Part shown: in pieces, positions 8,632-12,403 of the stretch
Position numbering within the stretch: the stretch's first letter is position 1
Layout of the letters: each line of letters opens with the position of its first letter
Source: an uncultured Bacteroidales bacterium
GTDB lineage: Bacteria > Bacteroidota > Bacteroidia > Bacteroidales > Bacteroidaceae
Direction: 5' to 3'
Length of the DNA stretch: 12,403 nucleotides
Assembly: GCA_902803195.1 (NCBI GenBank)
Contig: CADCOX010000347.1
Span: 1 to 12,403 of the forward strand
Position numbers and translations under genes: made by a program
Notes under the pieces: model-generated
Told to the model about the DNA's origin: nothing
The model's database searches: none
The model's input: the letters and a program-made list of their open reading frames with translations, nothing else

Positions 8632-9702
8632 ATGATTATGAAAAAGGAAAGAATGTATTTACATGAGTCCATCCACAAACAGATCACTAACCTCACGAAG
8701 ACTATCCTGACGAAGTTACATCCAGACAAGCGCCTTTTTATCCCTTTGGCAAAGACTGAGATTGCCAATAGGACGGGAAACACGCCTGGAGCATGGAAAA
8801 AGGATGATGATGTGAGCAAGAGTACAAAAATCAACGAACAAACCATCCTAAGACACATCATAAAATGCAAGGGTGACGCTATCAGATGTTGCGACATTAC
8901 ACCTCGCTTCATTCATGACCTTCAAGACTATCTTGACAACTTAAGAAACAAAAAAGGCGAGAAATTGAAGGATTCCACAAAAGCTACTTATATGAGTTCT
9001 GCCAGATCCCTGCTGAACAGAATGGGATTTGACGGTGATTCACTCTTTGACGGTATTAATACCCGAATCCATCAAACAGACAAACGCGCCATCAGCGAAG
9101 ATGATATCCAGAAAATCAAAGATCTGGCCCCAAACCTCGCCTCAGGCAGTTTCCTCTATTACTCCCTGATGCTTTTCCTGTTCTGCTTCTCGGCCAATGG
9201 CATGCCTTTCATCGACCTCGCATTTCTCAAGTGGGAGATGATAACCGACGATACCATCACCTACTACAGGCATAAGACTGGTGTAAGGGTTGAGGTTCCG
9301 ATCAATGATTTCATGAGAAGCATCATGGAGAAGATCAGTAAACGTGAATCTTTCTATGTTTTCGGTCTCTTAGAATCTCTGGATCCTGATCAGGCACTTA
9401 AAGAATACCACAACCTGCTGACCCGCTACAACAGAGCACTCCATCTGTTGGGTGAAAAGGCAGGGCTATCCGCGAAGCTTACCTCATACGTAGCCCGCCA
9501 CTCATGGGCCACTATTACTTATCTTCGCAACTACCCCATCGCCTTTATCTCAAAGGCTCTCGGACACACCAGCATACTGACTACCGAGAAGTATATCAAG
9601 AGCATCAGCAATAAGGAACTGATAAGGTTCAGCAAAGAGGTTGCGAGGATCATTAACCTCAATATTATTTTTGATAAACAGAGCCAAAAAGAGGTTATTT
9701 GA
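8632..9702 (+). CDS. Tyrosine recombinase (site-specific DNA invertase) inside its own invertible segment
   Basis: A 356-residue tyrosine recombinase. Residues about 10-150 form the SAM-like core-binding domain; 151-356 are the catalytic domain. Visible catalytic residues are Lys215 (RHKTG), Arg289-His290 (ARHSW), His312 (GHTS) and the nucleophile Tyr321 (TTEKYIKS). The place of the first catalytic arginine, usually RGM or similar in this family, reads Asn189-Gly-Met, followed by PFIDLAFLKW. The CTnDOT integrase also lacks this arginine, so activity is not excluded. The start at 8632 is chosen because it follows the promoter directly; a second ATG at 8638 is possible. The gene sits divergently from the fimbrial operon and between inverted repeats, so the expected job is inverting that segment. 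Membership in the Bacteroidales tyrosine-type invertases is more likely than a phage integrase. Confidence 0.88.
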   Translation: MIMKKERMYLHESIHKQITNLTKTILTKLHPDKRLFIPLAKTEIANRTGNTPGAWKKDDDVSKSTKINEQTILRHIIKCKGDAIRCCDITPRFIHDLQDYLDNLRNKKGEKLKDSTKATYMSSARSLLNRMGFDGDSLFDGINTRIHQTDKRAISEDDIQKIKDLAPNLASGSFLYYSLMLFLFCFSANGMPFIDLAFLKWEMITDDTITYYRHKTGVRVEVPINDFMRSIMEKISKRESFYVFGLLESLDPDQALKEYHNLLTRYNRALHLLGEKAGLSAKLTSYVARHSWATITYLRNYPIAFISKALGHTSILTTEKYIKSISNKELIRFSKEVARIINLNIIFDKQSQKEVI

Positions 9703-9731
9703 TAACAAAAGCAAAAAAACTAATAAAAAAA

Positions 9732-9763
9732 TTTGGAAGGAAAGAAAAAATTTCTTATCTTTG
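9732..9763 (+). promoter_or_regulatory. Outward-facing invertible promoter (currently pointing away from fimbrial operon)
   Basis: TTTG at 9732-9735, a 20-bp spacer and TATCTTTG at 9756-9763 are a full match to the Bacteroidetes consensus, as strong as the other promoters here. Transcription would begin near 9770 and cross the right repeat at 9779. No convincing gene lies to the right on this strand. After inversion the same promoter would face the fimbrial operon. It lies 30 bp past the recombinase stop with no terminator between. Confidence 0.75.
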
Positions 9764-9778
9764 CATCGTGTTTCCGCA

Positions 9779-9800
9779 TTCCTATTGCAAGGATAGGAGC
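9779..9800 (-). repeat. Right inverted repeat (IRR) of the invertible segment
   Basis: Exact reverse complement of 8552-8573. Arms TCCTAT (9780-9785) and ATAGGA (9793-9798) surround the spacer TGCAAGG, the complement of the left copy's spacer. Bases beyond 9800 and before 9779 do not match the left copy, which puts the crossover inside these 22 bp. Confidence 0.9.
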
Positions 9801-9830
9801 AATATTTCTCGAAGGTTTTTTAATGGTCTT

Positions 9831-9867
9831 ATTATAAATAAGTAATGTACACGTACATTATTATAAT
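9831..9867. repeat. A/T-rich palindrome beside the right repeat
   Basis: TAATGTAC (9843-9850) and GTACATTA (9853-9860) are perfect inverted arms around AC. A second pair, ATTATAA (9831-9837) and TTATAAT (9861-9867), encloses it with a 5-nt offset on the left. It lies 30-67 bp outside the right repeat. It could be an operator or an accessory-protein site; no T-tract follows, so it is not a normal terminator. Confidence 0.5.
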
Positions 9868-9880
9868 AATTTACACCAAC

Positions 9881-9910
9881 AAAAAAGCCGTACCCGATTG
9901 GGAACGGCTT
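9881..9910 (-). terminator. Rho-independent terminator of the Rpn-family gene
   Basis: On the minus strand AAGCCGT pairs with ACGGCTT (9885-9891 with 9904-9910) and CCC with GGG (9893-9895 with 9900-9902), with one A/A mismatch and a four-base loop. Six T residues follow at 9886-9881, the first two being part of the stem. It begins 8 bp past the rpn stop codon at 9918. It should also shield the invertible segment and fimbrial operon from incoming minus-strand transcription. On the plus strand no T-tract follows. Confidence 0.8.
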
Positions 9911-9917
9911 AGATGAT

Positions 9918-10907
9918 TCACAATATCTTGATTTCTTCTTCTGTCAGACCAGTGTATTTGGCAATGAGGCTTATAGACATACCATCTTTTTTCATCATTC
10001 TTGCATTCTTCCGTCTTTCTTCAGCACGACCTTCAGCACGACCTTCAGCTCGACCTTCAGCACGACCTTCAGCACGACCTTCAGCACGACCTTCAGCACG
10101 ACCTTCAGCACGACCGTCAGCGAGGCCTTTTTCATGACCTTCGTTATAGCCCTTTCTCATCGCGGCTTCACGGAGAATGCGCTCATCTACCACAGCCAAC
10201 CAGAAACGCTCATAGGCATAGAGCTGGCCTTCCGTCATAGCTGATTTCTCCACAAGTCCCAATGCCTTACGAGTTGCCTCGTTCTCAAGCAGTTCGACGG
10301 GAGCCTCAACCGTATCCTCGGCTATCTCTGTCAGGAAACGCAGCCACAGCACGGCCATTTTCTTCTCGGCGATGCTCTGTGGCTTGAATTTCGGCAGTTC
10401 TACAAACACCAGGCGAAGTCCTTCAATATGCCGGTCGGTATGTTCGACATCGACAATGGCATAGTCATGATAGAAATCATCGGTCTCATAGTCGAAAGCC
10501 TTGTCGTTCACCAGACTCAGACAGTACACTGGCTGGATGAGCGAATAGTCCTCCCCCTCGTCAAGCTGTCGCACAATCGCTTTTGAGGCATTCAGCAACA
10601 CACGGCGCTTAAACTCCTCGTTCCAGTAGAGTTGCATCTCGACAATGAACTGTCGCCCCTGCTGGTCCTTGCAGCGCACATCCACGATACTGTCTTTCTT
10701 TGCGGGATTCTCAGGCACCATCTCGGGCGTCAGATACTCCACACTCTCGATCTGTCCATCCTCCGGCAGCGGCAGCAGAGCGTTCAACAGACTCATCACC
10801 AAGTCGGGATGTTCGCCGAAAACCAATTTGAATATCAAGTCTGCTTTGGGATTCAGATACTTACCTTTCATTGCCTTTTCTCCTTTCGTTTTCTTCATTT
10901 TACTCAT
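9918..10907 (-). CDS. Rpn-family PD-(D/E)XK nuclease (transposase-like) with GRAE repeat tail
   Basis: A 329-residue protein of the Rpn/PDDEXK_2 family, often named recombination-promoting nuclease or putative transposase. The N-terminus (LNPKADLIFKLVFG, 18-31) is typical. Asp76 (IVDVRC) and Glu90-x-Gln92 (VEMQ) fit the D...ExQ nuclease core. Residues 265-296 are eight GRAE repeats, then a helix-turn-helix-like C-terminus (SLIAKYTGLTEEEIK). Rpn relatives promote RecA-independent recombination in Escherichia coli, and several act in phage defence. I start it at the ATG at 10907, because a further upstream TTG in frame at 10979 overlaps the promoter. It has its own promoter and terminator, so it is independent of the fimbrial switch. 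Confidence 0.85.
   Translation of the reverse strand: MSKMKKTKGEKAMKGKYLNPKADLIFKLVFGEHPDLVMSLLNALLPLPEDGQIESVEYLTPEMVPENPAKKDSIVDVRCKDQQGRQFIVEMQLYWNEEFKRRVLLNASKAIVRQLDEGEDYSLIQPVYCLSLVNDKAFDYETDDFYHDYAIVDVEHTDRHIEGLRLVFVELPKFKPQSIAEKKMAVLWLRFLTEIAEDTVEAPVELLENEATRKALGLVEKSAMTEGQLYAYERFWLAVVDERILREAAMRKGYNEGHEKGLADGRAEGRAEGRAEGRAEGRAEGRAEGRAEGRAEERRKNARMMKKDGMSISLIAKYTGLTEEEIKIL
10021..10116 (-). repeat. Eight tandem 12-bp units encoding GRAE
   Basis: Eight copies of a 12-bp unit (plus strand TCAGCACGACCT), with single-base changes in the third (10045-10056) and eighth copies; a ninth, decayed unit follows at 10117-10128. Units are a multiple of three, so gain or loss of a copy keeps the rpn reading frame. 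The near-identity of copies suggests recent slippage. Confidence 0.9.
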
Positions 10908-10948
10908 AGTGTTAAAATTTAAAATATCACAAAAGCTATTTCCGGATG

Positions 10949-10980
10949 CAAAGATAGTGGAAATATTTGAAACCACCAAA
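10949..10980 (-). promoter_or_regulatory. Bacteroidetes-type promoter of the Rpn-family gene
   Basis: Read on the minus strand, TTTG (10980-10977), 20 bp, TATCTTTG (10956-10949). The transcript would start near 10942, about 35 nt before the ATG at 10907. Position of the promoter rules out the in-frame TTG at 10979 as the start. Confidence 0.75.
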
Positions 10981-11144
10981 TCTTTTCATGAAATAATATG
11001 CGACGGCATCCGAAATCGAGTGCGGGAGGCAGGCTAACGTACTTATTTTCGACAGCCGTTACACTTGTTTCGCCGTGCCATGGCGTATCAAAACGAGCCG
11101 GGAACAACATTAACTTTCGTTCAAAGAAGAAAAGACGCATTCCA

Positions 11145-11176
11145 CTTGGAGGGCAGTTTTTCTCCTTGTACCTTTG
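11145..11176 (+). promoter_or_regulatory. Promoter of the HU/smalltalk operon
   Basis: CTTG at 11145-11148, 20-bp spacer, TACCTTTG at 11169-11176. This matches the consensus except for C in place of the first T of the -33 box. Transcription would begin near 11183, about 42 nt before the first HU start codon. Confidence 0.65.
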
Positions 11177-11224
11177 CCACCGATATTGCGCGCGCAGACA
11201 TTTATTCATTAAAAAAAAGACATT

Positions 11225-11650
11225 ATGGGAAAAGTAATGATCAGTGTTTATCAGAACAAGAACGACAAGACCACTGCCTACAATAAATGGTACGGCAGGG
11301 TGAAGCAGGGACTCGAGATCAAGGCCGACGTGCTCTGTCAGCATGCCGCCCAGGACTCGGGCATCGAGGAGGCGCATGTCGCCATGGTGTTCGACGGTAT
11401 CCTGAAGCAAATCAAGGAACAGTTGTGCAATGGTCACCCCATCAAAGTGGAGGGACTGGGAACATTCAAGATCGGTATCAGCTCTGAAGGCTGGGGCGTG
11501 GAGAACTTCCAGAAGCGCCCGGGCTACAAAGAGGGTGAAGACCCACGCAAGTGGTGTTCAGCCCAACAGGTGAAGAGTTGTAGGCTTCTCTATAAGCCTT
11601 CGGATGACATCAAGACAATGCTACGTGAAATCAAATTCGAACAAGTGTAA
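11225..11650 (+). CDS. HU-family (HU-HIG type) DNA-binding protein
   Basis: A 141-residue protein resembling the Bacteroidetes HU-HIG family: an HU-like fold of about 100 residues plus a short extension. Landmarks are YQNKNDK at 9-15, the helical region 33-68, and NGHPIKVEGLGTFKI at 69-83, which corresponds to the HU beta segment before the DNA-binding arm. HU proteins bend DNA non-specifically as dimers. The following gene is a paralogue, 2 bp away, so the pair may form heterodimers. The start at 11225 gives MGK, as in the paralogue; an internal ATG at 11237 is less likely. Any role in the neighbouring inversion system is speculation. Confidence 0.8.
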   Translation: MGKVMISVYQNKNDKTTAYNKWYGRVKQGLEIKADVLCQHAAQDSGIEEAHVAMVFDGILKQIKEQLCNGHPIKVEGLGTFKIGISSEGWGVENFQKRPGYKEGEDPRKWCSAQQVKSCRLLYKPSDDIKTMLREIKFEQV

Positions 11651-11652
11651 CT

Positions 11653-12144
11653 ATGGGAAAAATGAAAGTGACACCGTACCAAAACAAGAACGACAAGATG
11701 ACTAAAGCGTACGGGAAATGGTTTATGAGAGCGAAGCCCTACGGGGTGCTGAGCATGGAGGACCTGAGCAACCACATCTCGATGGACTCGAAGGTGGAGC
11801 GCACGATGGTCAGTCAAATCGCAAAGGCGGTCGTCAAACAGATGAGGGAACTCCTGATGAACGGGCACCCCATCCGGATTCCCCACCTGGGGCTGTTGAA
11901 GGTGCAGGTGAGTACGGAGGGAACAGAAGTCAGGGAGGCGTTCAACGCAGGCAAACACGTAAAAAACGCACACCTGATACTGGTGCCCACCACAGAGATC
12001 AAGGAGGAGATGCGCAAGATGAAGTTTGAGAAGGACTACGACCCGACAAAGCCCTACGATGTCGTCACCGATAATGACGATGACACCGATGAAGGACCAA
12101 CCAACAACGACGATGACGGCGAGGCTCCGATTAACAACGGTTGA
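11653..12144 (+). CDS. Second HU-family (HU-HIG type) DNA-binding protein with acidic tail
   Basis: A 163-residue paralogue of the upstream gene, sharing MGK, YQNKNDK at 9-15 and NGHPI at 70-74. It diverges after about residue 90 and ends in an acidic Asp/Asn-rich tail from about residue 128, absent from the first copy. The start follows the previous stop by 2 bp, so the two are translated from one message. The acidic tail could modulate DNA affinity or mimic nucleic acid; this is inference. Tandem HU-like pairs beside a smalltalk gene are a recurring Bacteroidales arrangement. Confidence 0.78.
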   Translation: MGKMKVTPYQNKNDKMTKAYGKWFMRAKPYGVLSMEDLSNHISMDSKVERTMVSQIAKAVVKQMRELLMNGHPIRIPHLGLLKVQVSTEGTEVREAFNAGKHVKNAHLILVPTTEIKEEMRKMKFEKDYDPTKPYDVVTDNDDDTDEGPTNNDDDGEAPINNG

Positions 12145-12183
12145 TTTAACTCAGGTAATTAACAATCAAAAAAAACAGAAAAT

Positions 12184-12279
12184 ATGAAGAAGAAAGAAAT
12201 GCTTAAGATTGGTCTGCAAATTGCGGCGAGCATCATCTCTGCCCTACTGACAGCCCTCGGCGTGGTATCCTGCCGCTAG
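12184..12279 (+). CDS. Smalltalk-family microprotein
   Basis: A 31-residue open reading frame with a lysine-rich start (MKKKEMLKIG), a hydrophobic helix about 10-28 and a C-terminal VVSCR. This length and pattern match the Bacteroidales smalltalk proteins, short membrane-associated peptides of unknown function usually encoded after an HU-like gene. It lies 39 bp past the second HU gene and before the terminator at 12284-12316, so it is the last gene of that operon. A neighbouring N-acetylmuramoyl-L-alanine amidase, common in such loci, is not seen here. Confidence 0.75.
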   Translation: MKKKEMLKIGLQIAASIISALLTALGVVSCR

Positions 12280-12283
12280 CCCT

Positions 12284-12316
12284 AAAAAGAGGGTGTATCA
12301 CTTGACACGCCCTCTT
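12284..12316. terminator. Terminator between convergent smalltalk operon and right-edge gene
   Basis: AAGAGGGTGT (12287-12296) pairs with ACGCCCTCTT (12307-12316), including one G-U pair, around a 10-base loop. On the minus strand five T residues follow (12288-12284), so it terminates the gene entering from the right. On the plus strand only a short mixed T-rich tract follows, making it a possible bidirectional terminator for the HU operon as well. Confidence 0.7.
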
Positions 12317-12321
12317 CTGTA

Positions 12322-12403
12322 TTATAAATCACGCTCAATGTAGGTGAAAGTTGTGTCGCCAATCAAGAACGAGGTGTTGTGATACAACCAGATACTCTTT
12401 CCC
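12322..12403 (-). CDS. 3' end of an unidentified minus-strand gene (partial)
   Basis: On the minus strand one frame is open from the window edge to a TAA at 12324-12322, giving 26 residues that end in TTFTYIERDL. The stop lies just before the T-tract terminator at 12284-12316, which supports a real gene end. Too little is present to name the family. Confidence 0.5.
   Translation of the reverse strand, partial: GKSIWLYHNTSFLIGDTTFTYIERDL

Larger units (their letters stand above)
8552..9800. other. Predicted invertible DNA segment carrying its own recombinase and an outward promoter
   Basis: A 1249-bp segment bounded by perfect 22-bp inverted repeats. In order it holds the recombinase promoter, the recombinase gene, and a second consensus promoter near the right end, both promoters pointing right. 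Inverting about the repeats maps position x to 18352 - x. The right-end promoter would then have its -7 box near 8589-8596 reading left, starting transcription about 70 nt before the fimbrial ATG at 8512. Invertible promoters controlled by tyrosine recombinases are well established in Bacteroidales (capsule and other surface loci). No target-site duplication and no transposase were seen, arguing against an insertion sequence. Confidence 0.82.
10908..11224. other. Divergent intergenic region between rpn and the HU operon
   Basis: A 317-bp gap with no convincing gene. It holds the rpn promoter (10949-10980, minus) and the HU-operon promoter (11145-11176, plus). Between the two (10981-11144) I see no repeat, hairpin or coding signal I can support. 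Confidence 0.5.

Noticed and set aside
8552..9800. Reading the repeat-bounded segment as an insertion sequence
   Set aside because: The enzyme is a tyrosine recombinase, the repeats have a core-site layout, and the flanks (8546-8551 and 9801-9806) show no target-site duplication.
9845..9916. A 23-residue plus-strand reading frame downstream of the outward promoter
   Set aside because: It runs through the A/T-rich palindrome and the rpn terminator hairpin, and its Ile-rich composition fits non-coding sequence.
10021..10128. Short tandem repeats as a CRISPR array
   Set aside because: The 12-bp units are contiguous with no unique spacers and lie inside a coding frame.
9913..10137. Plus-strand open reading frame with SARP repeats
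   Set aside because: It is the antisense reading of the GRAE repeat in the rpn gene.
10908..10979. Upstream in-frame TTG start that lengthens the Rpn-family protein by 24 residues
   Set aside because: The extension overlaps the -33/-7 promoter (10949-10980), so it would not be transcribed; family members begin near the LNPKADLIFK motif.

Overview
The window looks like a chromosomal stretch from a member of the Bacteroidales, most likely Prevotella or a close relative. The reasons are fimbrillin-type lipoproteins, DUF5119 and DUF3575 cell-surface proteins, HU-HIG-type DNA-binding proteins with a 'smalltalk' microprotein, and four promoters matching the Bacteroidetes consensus (TTG or TTTG at -33, TAnnTTTG at -7). 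Genus is inference; no rRNA or tRNA gene is present.

Layout. Positions 53-8512 (minus strand) hold a four-gene surface-fibre operon. In transcription order these are a DUF3575-type outer-membrane protein with an OmpA-like N-terminus and a long charged tail, a DUF5119-type lipoprotein with a collagen-like segment, a 566-residue fimbrillin lipoprotein with Ig-like domains, and a 1109-residue fimbrillin lipoprotein with Ig-like repeats and a C-terminal FSMP-like domain (possible tip adhesin). Immediately upstream, 8552-9800 is a 1249-bp segment bounded by a perfect 22-bp inverted repeat. It contains a tyrosine recombinase gene with its own promoter, plus a second consensus promoter (9732-9763) that points out of the segment next to the right repeat. 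Positions 9885-10907 hold a minus-strand Rpn/PD-(D/E)XK-type gene with eight GRAE repeats and its own terminator. Positions 11225-12279 are a plus-strand operon of two paralogous HU-family proteins and a 31-residue smalltalk protein, facing the 3' end of an unidentified minus-strand gene at the right edge.

How it fits together. The recombinase probably inverts the segment in which it is itself encoded. In the orientation shown, the outward promoter points right, away from the fimbrial operon, and I see no consensus promoter in front of that operon, so the assembly appears to capture the OFF state. Inversion would place the same promoter about 70 nt before the first fimbrial start codon and switch the operon ON. 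The recombinase promoter is inside the segment, so the gene should be expressed in both orientations. The rpn terminator at 9881-9910 insulates the fimbrial operon from transcription entering from the right. This is a self-contained phase-variation cassette, inferred from sequence alone.
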